From NCBI GenBank assembly GCA_937863205.1, contig CALMGA010000134.1, positions 1 through 20,832 on the forward strand: a stretch of DNA of 20,832 bases, given 5' to 3'. Below are positions 8,678 to 16,239 of the stretch, piece by piece. The stretch comes from an uncultured Beijerinckiaceae bacterium (lineage in GTDB: Bacteria > Pseudomonadota > Alphaproteobacteria > Rhizobiales > Beijerinckiaceae). The position numbers and the translations under genes were made by a program. Position 1 is the first letter of the stretch. Each line of letters starts with the position of its first letter. Below the pieces are notes generated by a model. The model was not told where the DNA came from and did not search any database. It worked only from the letters and a program-made list of their open reading frames with translations.

Positions 8678-9400
8678 TCGCAGCTGGGTTAGAGGCAGGC
8701 CTTCCAGCGCCGAAGCGAGCGCGTCGTGCTGCGGCCAGCCGGGGCCGGTGAGGATGTTCGCCGCATCGTCGATGTAGTTCGATGCGACGAGATTTCTGAA
8801 CTCCTGCAGGACGAGAGTCTGCAGGTTGGGGGGAAGTGCTGTCAGCAGCGCGACCGAGTCGCGATTGCGATGCACTGCGATCCACCCTTCATTCGGCCCG
8901 GTCTGGTAAGACAGCGTGAGATCACGCTGGTTCTCAAGCCGGAAGCCGTGCCGGGCCTTGTCGAGCCAGAACGATGCATACCATAGGAATGAGTCCTGTG
9001 AGCTGACCGCCAAGCTTCGGCGCACTGCAGTTGCAGCCCGGTCGAACTGCGGATTGCCCGCCACGGAGTGACCGGCGATGAGGTCGATCTCCGCCAGACG
9101 CAGTTCGATCAGCGCCACCGAACGGAGGACGGCTGGTCGCACCTCACCTGTCGAGTTTTCGAGCCGGTCCAGCTCAGGACGCAAGGCTAGCAGCGCATCG
9201 GCCTTGAACCGTTCGCCATCGACGATGCGCGCCGCATAGGGGACGAGGTCGGAGCCCACGTATGTCGCGACCGCTTCGTTCAGAGCCCAACAGAATGAGA
9301 AGGCCGCGAACACCAGAAGGCCGACGATCGTTGCGTATCTCAGGATATTTCCACCGGGAGGGAGGAACTCCTGGCTACTGGTGATAGCCATACCGGGCAT
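8582..9400 (-). CDS. one-TM protein of unknown function, last gene of the kinase operon
   Basis: From the ATG at 9400 the product has 272 residues. A short cytoplasmic N-terminus precedes one transmembrane helix (ILRYATIVGLLVFAAFSFCW), then a periplasmic, largely helical domain with repeat-like pieces such as RPAVLRSVALIELRLAEIDL and FDRAATAVRRSLAVSSQDSF, reminiscent of but not clearly a TPR fold. I do not recognise a named family. The start overlaps the end of the kinase gene (stop at 9375), so translation is probably coupled. AAGAAG lies four bases before the ATG at 9400, while the ATG at 9391 is an alternative. The 3' end runs 96 bp into the polymerase gene on the other strand. Position suggests a part in EPS polymerisation or export, which is inference from context only. 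Confidence 0.75.
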   Translation of the reverse strand: MPGMAITSSQEFLPPGGNILRYATIVGLLVFAAFSFCWALNEAVATYVGSDLVPYAARIVDGERFKADALLALRPELDRLENSTGEVRPAVLRSVALIELRLAEIDLIAGHSVAGNPQFDRAATAVRRSLAVSSQDSFLWYASFWLDKARHGFRLENQRDLTLSYQTGPNEGWIAVHRNRDSVALLTALPPNLQTLVLQEFRNLVASNYIDDAANILTGPGWPQHDALASALEGLPLTQLRSFSAVLDRRDVEVAIPGLQRKPRKPWDFAPG

Positions 9401-11627
9401 AGTACTTCTTGTAGTACGCGTTGCTCCGGTGCGTCTCATACCGGCCGAGTACCGTCATATCTGCCTTGTTGAGGACCGCTCCGACGACACGGTCGAGGAC
9501 CTCCGGCGCTTCCTCCAACGTCTGTTGTACGACGTCGATCTTCGTGCTTCCCCATTCGATGACGTAGATGAAGTGATCGATGAAGTGCGCCATCGCGCGT
9601 GTGTCGACCACTGGCGCGAGCGGGGCGCAGTCGATCACGATGTAATCGTAGTGCGCTTGAAGCTGCTGGAAGAGCGTCGCCATCTTCTCCGATGCGAGGA
9701 TCTCGTTCGTATGCATCAGTTTCGAGTCGCCGCCCGTCGTCAGCAGGTGCAGGCCGGATGCAGCATCAATCCAGATGATATCCGCGATGCCGACACTTCC
9801 TCCGAGCAACTCGATGATCCCTTTCTTGGACTCGGGGGCGAGCGCGCGGGTCAGTGAAGGGTTGCGAAGGTCCGCATCGACGAGCAGCACCCGGCCGCCG
9901 GCGTGCGCGATCATCTGCGCGAGATTGGCCGAGGCCGTCGTCTTGCCTTCCGCGGGCAGGGTGGAGGTTACGCCGACAATCTTGCAGCGCTGCCCGGATG
10001 TCGCGACGTCTACGGCGATCTTGGCGGAGCGAAGGGCCTCGGTGAACTGCGCGAAGGGCTTCGCGACCGTGTACCTCAGGATCGGACTCAATCTGCCGAT
10101 CTGCCTGGGTCCCGCCGCCTCCGCATTGTTCGCGGAAGCCGGCATCGATTCGGCCTTGATGGTCGGCAGGGTTGCGATGCAGTTCAGGCCAAGGTGCTCC
10201 TCGATCTGCTTGCCGCTGCGGAACACCCGGTCGATGAGTTCCTTGCCGAACGCCGCACCGAAGCTCAGCATGATCGCGCCGAGAAGCGTCGACGCCATGA
10301 TGGCAGCCTTCTTCGGCTGGCTCGGACTGTTCGGTGGTACGGCGGGGCTGATCAGCCGCGCCTCACTGATCGGGAAGGACTGCTGCTGAACGGCTTCCAT
10401 ATATCGCGTGAGTAGAATATCATACATCGATTTGTACGACGCGGAGGTGCTTTCCAGGTTGCGTAGCTCGATCTGCGCCTGACTGGTCGACTTTGATTTC
10501 CCCACGCTTGCCGTCAGACTGGCCCGTATCGACTCTTCGCGCGCCTTCGCGATATTGTAGTCGCTCTCGTAGCTCAGCGCGATCTTACGCATCTCATCGC
10601 TGATGCTTTTACGCAACTCAAGCATCTGGGTTCGCAAGCTCACGGTTGCGCCATGGTTGACGCCGTATTTGGCGGACCAGATCGATTCCTTTGCGGCGAG
10701 ATCAAGGTATGACTGCCGCAGCTTGATGATGACCTCATTCTTGAGGGCGTCGGTGACGGAGGCATCCGGTATCGGCTGCTTCAGGACCTCGCTGATGCGG
10801 TCAAAACGCGCTTTCGCCTCGGCTGTCGCCGCCTCGGACAGGATCAACTGCGTGTTCACCTCGCCGACCAGCTGCTCGTTCATCAGCTTGCCGCCGGTCT
10901 CGACGATGTTGTTGCTGTTTTTGAAATTGACGACCGCGGCATCGGCCGTCGTCGTCTGCGAGCGAAGCTCTTTGACCCGATCCTGCAGCCACACGCTGGC
11001 CCGCCGTGTCGCTTGGTACTTCGCCGCGAGCTGGTCATCTACGTAGGCGTCCACGATCGCGTTGGCGATCTGGGCGGCCTTGTTCGGATCGTGCGACTTG
11101 AAGCTCACCTCCATGACATAGGTCTGGCCCAAGCGCGTCACGGTACGAGCTGCTTCAAATTTGCCCAGAGCACGACGTTCCAGAAAGTTCTCGGAAGGCG
11201 GCGCGTGGGATCCGAAGAGGCCGAAGATGGAACCGATCAGGCCGGGGTTCGTCGAGACGAACTCGGGATCTTCCGTCAGATGCAGCTTTTCGATGACGGA
11301 TCGGCTGACGTTCTGGGATTTGAGAAGTTCGACCTGAGTCTGAACCGTACCGGCGTCGACAGGCGCGTCCGTCCCGTTATTCTCCTTCTGGAAAATCTGC
11401 ACCTTCTTGATGTCGATGATCATGGTCGCCGTTGCCGTATAGAGGGGCACGGCCGTAAAAACGTAAAGCGCGCCCATCATGATGCAGACGGCGGTGATGG
11501 CGACAAACATCGGGAGGTGTCGGCGAGCCAGCCCGAACAGCATTCTGAACAGGTCGAGCGCCGACGAGTCCTGCGCCGAAGCGGACGCGGGTTTACTCTT
11601 CGCTGCATCCCGGGAGGTTTGAAGCAT
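9375..11627 (-). CDS. Wzz chain-length / BY-kinase co-polymerase (Wzc/ExoP type)
   Basis: This 750-residue inner-membrane polysaccharide co-polymerase fused to a bacterial tyrosine autokinase controls EPS length and export with the Wza-like channel. The Wzz domain has TM1 at about 39-62 (PMFVAITAVCIMMGALYVF), a long coiled periplasmic part, a Pro-rich stretch (SPAVPPNSPSQP) and TM2 at about 441-465. The cytoplasmic kinase has Walker A STLPAEGKTT (555-564), Walker A' VLLVDADLR (580-588) and Walker B YIVIDCAP (662-669). The last 21 residues carry seven tyrosines (730, 738, 739, 742, 743, 746, 748), the expected autophosphorylation cluster. The open frame continues upstream to 12245, but that part overlaps the preceding gene out of frame. 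I chose the ATG at 11627, which has AGGA about nine bases upstream and lies 31 bp after that gene. The length fits proteobacterial fused BY-kinases. Confidence 0.95.
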   Translation of the reverse strand: MLQTSRDAAKSKPASASAQDSSALDLFRMLFGLARRHLPMFVAITAVCIMMGALYVFTAVPLYTATATMIIDIKKVQIFQKENNGTDAPVDAGTVQTQVELLKSQNVSRSVIEKLHLTEDPEFVSTNPGLIGSIFGLFGSHAPPSENFLERRALGKFEAARTVTRLGQTYVMEVSFKSHDPNKAAQIANAIVDAYVDDQLAAKYQATRRASVWLQDRVKELRSQTTTADAAVVNFKNSNNIVETGGKLMNEQLVGEVNTQLILSEAATAEAKARFDRISEVLKQPIPDASVTDALKNEVIIKLRQSYLDLAAKESIWSAKYGVNHGATVSLRTQMLELRKSISDEMRKIALSYESDYNIAKAREESIRASLTASVGKSKSTSQAQIELRNLESTSASYKSMYDILLTRYMEAVQQQSFPISEARLISPAVPPNSPSQPKKAAIMASTLLGAIMLSFGAAFGKELIDRVFRSGKQIEEHLGLNCIATLPTIKAESMPASANNAEAAGPRQIGRLSPILRYTVAKPFAQFTEALRSAKIAVDVATSGQRCKIVGVTSTLPAEGKTTASANLAQMIAHAGGRVLLVDADLRNPSLTRALAPESKKGIIELLGGSVGIADIIWIDAASGLHLLTTGGDSKLMHTNEILASEKMATLFQQLQAHYDYIVIDCAPLAPVVDTRAMAHFIDHFIYVIEWGSTKIDVVQQTLEEAPEVLDRVVGAVLNKADMTVLGRYETHRSNAYYKKYYARYGYHQ

Positions 11628-11658
11628 CGCGCGCGTCCTGTCGGAAGTGCTGACCGCT

Positions 11659-12459
11659 CTATTCGTTATTGGTAGCGCCGACGAGCACCGTCGAAGTGGT
11701 GGGTGACGAGGTCGTCCCGCCCGAGGTCTCCGACGTACCGGTCGTGCCTGAAGCGGTGCCCGTTCCGCCTGAGGTACCGGCTGTGCCTGTACCGGTCGAG
11801 GTCGGGGCGGTGGTCGTGGTGGTGCCGCCTGAAACGGAACTGCCCCCAGGCGAACTGAAGCTGTCGGGTGTCGTCGGCGTTGATGTCGACTGGCCGCCGC
11901 TACTGGTACCCGAGGATCCCGACGAACCCGTCGTGGCGGTGCCGGTCTGACCACCGACGCCGGCGCCTCCACCCGCTGCACCACCTGGCGCACCCCCGCC
12001 ACCCGTGGACGCCGTCTGCTGACCACCATCGACGGCCGCGCCGTAGGCGGCATTGGCGGCGATGTTGGTGAGGATGTTCGGAGCGATGTTGGTGCTGATG
12101 TACGCCTTGTCGCCGCGGTCGGCAGGATCCGTAGGATCGCTGCAGGAGGCGCCGAGCTTGCCCAGTGCCCCGCCGACCGATTTGCCTTGATCGCTCGACG
12201 CGCTCCCAAGCGCCGCACCGAGGTTCTTGCCAAAGGCCTTGTCACGGCCGTTCACGGCGGCGGCGGCGATCGCGGTCATCTGAGCGCCGAGGTCGGAGGC
12301 ACCGCCATGTGACTTGATGAACCCGGTCGGGTCGGCATTAAAGTTCTGCAACGCCTCAGCGGGCGCTGCGCCGGGGCAGGCGGCGAGAGCGACGCCCGGA
12401 ACGAGGCAGGCTGCGCCGAGCAGCACCATCGTCAGCGGCTTCCTCAGCATCGCCGTCAT
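11659..12459 (-). CDS. secreted Gly/Ser/Thr-rich protein of unknown function
   Basis: The product has 266 residues. Positions 1-26 form a signal peptide (MTAMLRKPLTMVLLGAACLV then PGVALA before ACPGAAP). A compact Ala-rich helical domain at about 30-145 contains two Cys residues (28 and near 106) that could pair. From about 146 to 266 the chain is almost only Gly, Ser, Thr, Ala and Pro (such as GGGGAPGGAAGGGAGVGG and TTTTTAPTSTGTGTAG), probably disordered and perhaps a surface or cell-wall spacer. GGAGG lies seven bases before the ATG at 12459. It sits directly ahead of the kinase gene with a 31-bp gap and 34 bp after the preceding small gene, so it should share their transcript. I know no function. 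A structural or matrix role alongside the EPS is inferred from location. Confidence 0.8.
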   Translation of the reverse strand: MTAMLRKPLTMVLLGAACLVPGVALAACPGAAPAEALQNFNADPTGFIKSHGGASDLGAQMTAIAAAAVNGRDKAFGKNLGAALGSASSDQGKSVGGALGKLGASCSDPTDPADRGDKAYISTNIAPNILTNIAANAAYGAAVDGGQQTASTGGGGAPGGAAGGGAGVGGQTGTATTGSSGSSGTSSGGQSTSTPTTPDSFSSPGGSSVSGGTTTTTAPTSTGTGTAGTSGGTGTASGTTGTSETSGGTTSSPTTSTVLVGATNNE

Positions 12460-12493
12460 CCAACGCCTCCTCGCGGGTAAGATCCTGTGCGGA

Positions 12494-12748
12494 TCAGTAT
12501 CTCTCGATCAGCGGCGCGCCGCATATCCAGACGCGCTCGATGTAGGAACCGAGCAGGGTGTTCACTTGCCGATAGGCCCAGCATTCGGCGTCGGGCAGCC
12601 GGGTCGGGCGGGTATAGCCAGAAGGGTACGGCTTCGAAAAGAACGGCAACAGTTGTGCCTCGGAAGCCTGCGAGCTCGCGCATGATGCAAGCCAGACCAG
12701 AAGGATGCCAGCGCAGCGTCCTGCAAACGAAAGAGGCAATCCAGTCAT
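12494..12748 (-). CDS. small secreted Cys-containing protein, first gene of the kinase operon
   Basis: From the ATG at 12748 this gives 84 residues. I chose this start because GGAG lies nine bases upstream and a signal sequence begins right there (MTGLPLSFAGRCAGILLVWL). The next residues ASCASSQAS include a Cys that could serve as a lipobox (LASC), or the signal may be cut after QAS. The mature part (FFSKPYPSGYTRP, DAECWAYRQVNTLLGSYIERV, then ICGAPLIERY) has two further Cys that could form a disulfide. I do not recognise the family. It leads the cluster of the Gly/Ser-rich protein, kinase and one-TM protein, so a periplasmic or outer-membrane accessory role in EPS export is plausible but unproven. 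Confidence 0.65.
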   Translation of the reverse strand: MTGLPLSFAGRCAGILLVWLASCASSQASEAQLLPFFSKPYPSGYTRPTRLPDAECWAYRQVNTLLGSYIERVWICGAPLIERY

Positions 12749-12814
12749 CGACGACGCTCCAGGTCGTCGGCTCTTAGCCGAACTGTGTAAATCGGGAAAG
12801 GTGAAATCCAACGA

Positions 12815-12843
12815 CGTGTAGCTTTTGTGGCAATTAGCGTCAA
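12815..12843 (-). promoter_or_regulatory. candidate housekeeping promoter of the kinase operon
   Basis: On the minus strand, TTGACG (12843-12838) and TACACG (12820-12815) are separated by 17 bases, about 67 bp ahead of the ATG at 12748. The -35 box matches the sigma-70 consensus at five of six positions and the -10 box at three of six, which is usual for alphaproteobacteria. The short hairpin CGGCT-CTT-AGCCG (12768-12780) lies between it and the ribosome binding site. This was found by eye only. Confidence 0.4.
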
Positions 12844-12959
12844 CGGGCAAGGGCGAGAGTGACAGCGAAACCGATTGGCCCGCCGGCGCCTCGGTTCGCT
12901 TTCAACTATGAGAAAATGGCGCTTTCGCGGTCGTCGATCCAGAAGACAATACCTTCGTA

Positions 12960-13694
12960 TTAGATGAAATTCTGCTGGTCGGCTTCGAGCACGAGGCAGC
13001 AAAGACGGCCTGTGGCGAAAGCGCCAAGATCGACATTGATGCGATTACGCCTGACCTCCGGCAGGGGAACCGGTGTGTGACCGTGCACGACGATCTTGGG
13101 ATGCGAGACGCGACTGTTGAGGAATTCGTCCCGGATCCATAGCAGGTCATCAGCCTGCTGATCTTCAAGCCTGACCCTCGGCCGGATCCCGGCGTGGACG
13201 AAAAAGTAATCACCGCACTCGAAAGACAGCGGCAGAGACCTCACGAACTCAAGGTGTTCGGCCGGGACTGCGGAGCGCAGACCTTTAATGGCATCTACAC
13301 TCTCCTCCTGGCGACGAGTCATGCTTGGCGCCAGTCCGTAGGAGAGCAGGGTCAGGGCGCCGCCGTTTGCCGACCACCAGGGGAGATGAAGGGGATCATC
13401 GAGCGTTCGCAGAAGCGTCGCTTCATGATTGCCCATCAGCGTAACGACATCCGCTCGCTTCCCGATCTCGATGAGACGACAGATTACGCCGCGGGAGTCG
13501 GGGCCGCGATCGATGTAGTCGCCGAGGAAGATGATCCTGTTGTGCGCCCGACGCCGCTGCGAGACGTCATCCATGATGTCGTTCAGTTTGCCGTCGAGCA
13601 GGTCAAGTCGTCCGTGGATGTCACCGATGACGTACAGGCGGATGCCATCGGGCACGCAGGGACGCTCCGGAGGAGTGCGATGGCGCCTCAGCAC
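12960..13694 (-). CDS. PPP-family serine/threonine protein phosphatase (metallophosphoesterase)
   Basis: This 244-residue cytoplasmic phosphatase carries the full metal-site signature of the PPP/PphA group: GDIHGR (24-29), GDYIDRGPDS, MGNHEATLL, HAGIRPR and HGHTPVP. These bind two metal ions and hydrolyse phosphoesters, commonly phosphoserine or phosphothreonine and in some bacterial members phosphotyrosine. The start is a GTG at 13694 with GGAG five bases upstream. It is encoded upstream of, and in the same direction as, the kinase operon, with a 211-bp gap containing a candidate promoter, so it may be transcribed separately. The neighbourhood invites the idea that it acts on the BY-kinase or its targets in place of a Wzb-type low-molecular-weight phosphatase, but the sequence does not show this. 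Confidence 0.9.
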   Translation of the reverse strand: MLRRHRTPPERPCVPDGIRLYVIGDIHGRLDLLDGKLNDIMDDVSQRRRAHNRIIFLGDYIDRGPDSRGVICRLIEIGKRADVVTLMGNHEATLLRTLDDPLHLPWWSANGGALTLLSYGLAPSMTRRQEESVDAIKGLRSAVPAEHLEFVRSLPLSFECGDYFFVHAGIRPRVRLEDQQADDLLWIRDEFLNSRVSHPKIVVHGHTPVPLPEVRRNRINVDLGAFATGRLCCLVLEADQQNFI

Positions 13695-13838
13695 GCCTGC
13701 TCCGGATGGCCTACGTCGATGCTGAAAGCTTGAGTCAACAAATGCTTTCCGTGCTCAAGAAAAGGCAAGGCAAAACGCGACCGGAACGGAAAATCGGCTT
13801 CGCTACGACTCGGACCGTACTCGATTTCGGGGCGTGTC

Positions 13839-14447
13839 ATGCGCGGTCTGGTCAAAACGGTCCTGGTCGGCCTCACTCTGGCTGCAAGCTTCCTTTCCTG
13901 CAACACGGAAGCCGCGCTCTCGGGCCGCGGGCTCGGCAACCACCTTCAACTCGATCTGCCCGTCGCGGGCCCATTCGCTTACACGCATTTCTGCCTGCGC
14001 TACGAGGATGACTGCCGCGTCCACAATCGGCAGTTCCGGAAGCCGCATCCCGTCGCCCTGACGAGCCAGCACAGGTTGGACCTGATCGAGGTTAATGCCC
14101 AGGTGAACCGGTCCATCCACCCCAAGCGGTACGTCAACGACACCACATTCGACACGTGGCGCATCGCTCCCACTTCGGGCGACTGCAACGACTACGCCGT
14201 GACGAAGCGCCACCTGCTCCTGGCGCGGGGCTGGCCGTCGCGGGCTCTTCTCTTGTCGGAGGTCGTCACGGCGTGGGGCGAACACCACCTCGTCCTGGTC
14301 GTGCGAACCCAGCACCAGGATATCGTGCTTGACAACCTCAACGCCAACGTCCGACCCTGGTCGCAGACACGCTACAGCTGGGTCCGCGTCCAGTCTCCTT
14401 ACGAGCCGGCGCTGTGGTCGACGGTTCGGGCAGGCGAATTGAGCTGA
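13839..14447 (+). CDS. BTLCP transglutaminase-like cysteine peptidase (LapG-related)
   Basis: This 202-residue periplasmic protein belongs to the bacterial transglutaminase-like cysteine proteinase family (PF06035). A signal peptide covers about 1-26 (VKTVLVGLTLAASFLSCNTE). The catalytic triad is visible as Cys116 in SGDCNDYAVTKR, His149 or His150 in WGEHHLVLVV, and Asp165 in IVLDNLNANV. The best-known relative, LapG, releases a giant surface adhesin under control of a c-di-GMP receptor (LapD). Neither LapD nor an adhesin is encoded in this window, so the substrate is unknown. It diverges from the phosphatase gene across a 144-bp gap that must hold both promoters, and it ends just before a near-perfect palindrome at 14461-14500. 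Confidence 0.92.
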   Translation: MRGLVKTVLVGLTLAASFLSCNTEAALSGRGLGNHLQLDLPVAGPFAYTHFCLRYEDDCRVHNRQFRKPHPVALTSQHRLDLIEVNAQVNRSIHPKRYVNDTTFDTWRIAPTSGDCNDYAVTKRHLLLARGWPSRALLLSEVVTAWGEHHLVLVVRTQHQDIVLDNLNANVRPWSQTRYSWVRVQSPYEPALWSTVRAGELS

Positions 14448-14460
14448 CATCCGGGCTCCC

Positions 14461-14500
14461 GTCAACCGGTCGCCGGAACGTGTTCCGGCGACCGGTTGAC
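14461..14500. terminator. 40-nt near-perfect palindrome, possible bidirectional terminator
   Basis: Arms at 14461-14479 and 14482-14500 are perfect inverted copies of 19 bases around a 2-base centre (GT). The stem is GC-rich (CAACCGGTCGCCGG). It lies 14 bp past the BTLCP stop and 85 bp past the end of the convergent minus-strand gene, so it is well placed to end both transcripts. There is no T-tract on either side, so it is not a textbook intrinsic terminator. It could be an RNA-stabilising 3' hairpin, a dispersed REP-like repeat or a protein site. Confidence 0.6.
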
Positions 14501-14584
14501 GTCAGGTACCGTGCGCTGGAGACAGCGTGATATGCGAGCCGCTGGTTTTCTGATGCACCTGTAAGGTCGGGCGGCGCTCGTCAC

Positions 14585-14881
14585 CTAATCCTTGATGCCG
14601 CCGCTGCGAGCGGGCGGATTGCGCTTGCGGGCGGCGGCGATGTCGGCGTCGTGCATGGCTGCCGCTTCGGAGACGCCCGGCACCGGCGTCCCATACGTCG
14701 ACTTGGCCGAAGACTTGGGTGCCGGTGTCCTGGATTGGACCTGGGCGCCGGCTCCGAAAGGCGCCGCGGCAGCGATGGCGAAGCAGGCCAGCATCGCCGT
14801 CCAACGACGGGACCAAGCAGTTCCGATACGATCCTCCTGATCTGGAAGCGAGCATCGGATCCCGTCGAGCCAGCGATTCAT
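14585..14881 (-). CDS. small secreted protein of unknown function
   Basis: The C-terminal part is clear: a hydrophobic signal core (MLACFAIAAAAPFGAGAQ) followed by a short polar tail rich in Pro, Ser, Lys and Arg (SAKSTYGTPVPGVSEAAAM, ARKRNPPARSGGIKD). The start is unsure. The ATG at 14881 has GGAAG seven bases upstream and gives 98 residues with an unusually long charged n-region. The ATG at 14794 gives 69 residues with a normal signal peptide but a weak ribosome site. An AGGAGG near 14840 faces no usable in-frame start. I recognise no family. It is one of several small exported proteins in this part of the window and faces the BTLCP gene across the palindrome. Confidence 0.5.
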   Translation of the reverse strand: MNRWLDGIRCSLPDQEDRIGTAWSRRWTAMLACFAIAAAAPFGAGAQVQSRTPAPKSSAKSTYGTPVPGVSEAAAMHDADIAAARKRNPPARSGGIKD

Positions 14882-14899
14882 CAGCACGCTTCCACAGTT

Positions 14900-15016
14900 T
14901 CATCCATCACGCGACAACGCTGCCAAACGCGCCGCACGCCGTCGCCGTCTTGAAATATAATCGCGGCACGCGAAGCCAAGCCCGAACCCTGCAGCAACCA
15001 GTACGATACCGGCCAT
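14900..15016 (-). CDS. 38-residue putative membrane microprotein
   Basis: The frame starts at an ATG (15016) with GGAG five bases upstream and encodes one transmembrane helix (MAGIVLVAAGFGLGFACRDY) followed by a strongly basic tail (SRRRRRAARLAAL). This is the positive-inside pattern of a small inner-membrane protein. It lies 18 bp ahead of the small secreted-protein gene and may be co-transcribed with it. The same frame is open well upstream with high third-position GC, so a longer product from a non-ATG start cannot be excluded. No family is recognised. The rest of the stretch between 15017 and 15276 holds nothing else I can support. Confidence 0.4.
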   Translation of the reverse strand: MAGIVLVAAGFGLGFACRDYISRRRRRAARLAALSRDG

Positions 15017-15276
15017 GAGAGCTCCAGCTACCATCAACGCCACTATGATGTGCTGCAAGGTCCGGACCAGACGAAGAATGCGCGTCGGATCTAGAGGAAG
15101 GTCATGAGAAGCTGACCACCGGACCTGCGAGCGATGTAAATATGCGTCGCCGAACGAGAACGTCGCGATCTCCGAAACGAGTGCATGATCGCACGCTCGA
15201 TTGACGATTTAGCGACATATTACCTGCACGAATGACATCGATGCGCTGATGCATCCATGCTTCGTCCGGAGGTTGA

Positions 15277-15981
15277 GTGATCGTCAGGGCGGTTCCATGT
15301 GTCGGGGTTTTGCTTGCCGCTCTCACCTCGTGGAACTGCGCTCCGTGTGTTGCGCGCGTCGCGAACAGGAATGACGTGTCGCATCCCGGTGCGTCGCAGT
15401 CCATGAGCATCTCTCGTTTCCGGCTTCTTGCCGAGAGTCAAGCACGCCTTGCCGATATCCCAGTCGACCTTGTCGATGCCGTCATCAAAGTGGAAAGCGA
15501 CTATGATCCCACCCGCATCGGGTCGGTCGGTGAGATCGGCCTGATGCAGATCCGGCCAGCAACGGCCGCCATGCTTGGTTTCCATGGATCGTTGACGGAG
15601 CTGGCCGATCCCGCAACCAACATCCGCTATGGTACGACCTATCTCGCGCAAGCGTGGCGGCTGACCCACGGCGATGTGTGTCGCACTCTGATGAAGTACC
15701 GCGCCGGTCACGGTCAGGAGCAGATGAGCCAGCTGTCGGTGACCTACTGCTCGCATGCCCTGGCGCACCTCGCCGCAATCGCTTCACCGCTCGCGGCCGA
15801 TGTCGCACTTCCCACAGCGCAGGTCGCGACGCCGCAAATCCACGACCACGCGATCACAACACGCACGAGCTTCGCCGTCGCGCCGCGCCACGGCGAAGCT
15901 TTCTGGCGTGCCGAGGAGGCGAGGGTCAGGACGATCACGGCGCGTCTCCACGCCAAATGGCGCCTCATGGCTCAGCGCTAA
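15277..15981 (+). CDS. lytic transglycosylase (SLT domain)
   Basis: This 234-residue exported murein hydrolase has a signal peptide at about 1-27 (VRAVPCVGVLLAALTSW). The SLT domain spans roughly 45-175: IPVDLVDAVIKVESDYDPT with catalytic Glu73, then GEIGLMQIRPATAAMLGF (85-102), NIRYGTTYLA (115-124) and MKYRAG (139-144), the usual goose-lysozyme-like motif order. It cuts the MurNAc-GlcNAc bond with 1,6-anhydro formation. The start is a GTG at 15277, chosen for GGAGG four bases upstream. The C-terminal 60 residues after the domain are a basic, Ala-rich tail of no known fold. Enzymes of this type often make openings in peptidoglycan for trans-envelope machines, which would fit the neighbouring EPS export genes, but general wall turnover is equally possible. 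Confidence 0.9.
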   Translation: MIVRAVPCVGVLLAALTSWNCAPCVARVANRNDVSHPGASQSMSISRFRLLAESQARLADIPVDLVDAVIKVESDYDPTRIGSVGEIGLMQIRPATAAMLGFHGSLTELADPATNIRYGTTYLAQAWRLTHGDVCRTLMKYRAGHGQEQMSQLSVTYCSHALAHLAAIASPLAADVALPTAQVATPQIHDHAITTRTSFAVAPRHGEAFWRAEEARVRTITARLHAKWRLMAQR

Positions 15982-16172
15982 TGAACCTTCAGCGCCGAAG
16001 ATTTCAGGCGCGTCGGTGTGCGTCATGGATCAGGTCCGATCGCATCGACAATCACAGTCGCGGTGCCGCCGCACTTCTCTTTCGATGCCGTATCTCTCCA
16101 GCGGCGGCGGTGGAGCACCTCGAAATCTGCCCCGGTCACGGCGGGACGGTCTGGCACGTAGTCACGGTGTGA
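15981..16172 (+). CDS. uncertain small ORF overlapping the transglycosylase stop
   Basis: The ATG shares one base with the TAA of the transglycosylase gene (TAATG), which would allow coupled translation of 63 residues. The product begins with a basic stretch (MNLQRRRFQARRCASW) and ends with AVEHLEICPGHGGTVWHVVT, rich in His and Cys. I recognise no family and see no signal peptide. Codon use is only moderately GC-biased, so it may be spurious. The stretch 16173-16239 holds nothing else. Confidence 0.3.
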   Translation: MNLQRRRFQARRCASWIRSDRIDNHSRGAAALLFRCRISPAAAVEHLEICPGHGGTVWHVVTV

Positions 16173-16239
16173 ACGAGCAGGGCACCGACAGGTGCTCTCG
16201 CTTTGCCGCTGGTGAATCGCCGCATTTGAGGCAAAACTC

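Noticed and set aside
11690..12010. Gly/Ser/Thr-codon repeats as a possible CRISPR or tandem array
   Set aside because: They are degenerate codon repeats of a low-complexity protein tail, with no fixed unit or spacers.
11628..12245. N-terminal extension of the kinase frame by about 200 residues
   Set aside because: It overlaps the Gly/Ser/Thr-rich gene in another frame, is Arg/Pro-rich as expected of a shadow, and the ATG at 11627 has a proper ribosome site and the normal Wzc/ExoP N-terminus.
13729..13759. Inverted CTTGAG...CTCAAG between the phosphatase and BTLCP genes as an operator
   Set aside because: Only six bases pair with a 19-base gap, which is too weak to call.
12960..13838. Plus-strand frame opposite the phosphatase gene
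   Set aside because: It is the antisense shadow of the clear PPP motifs and has no ribosome site.
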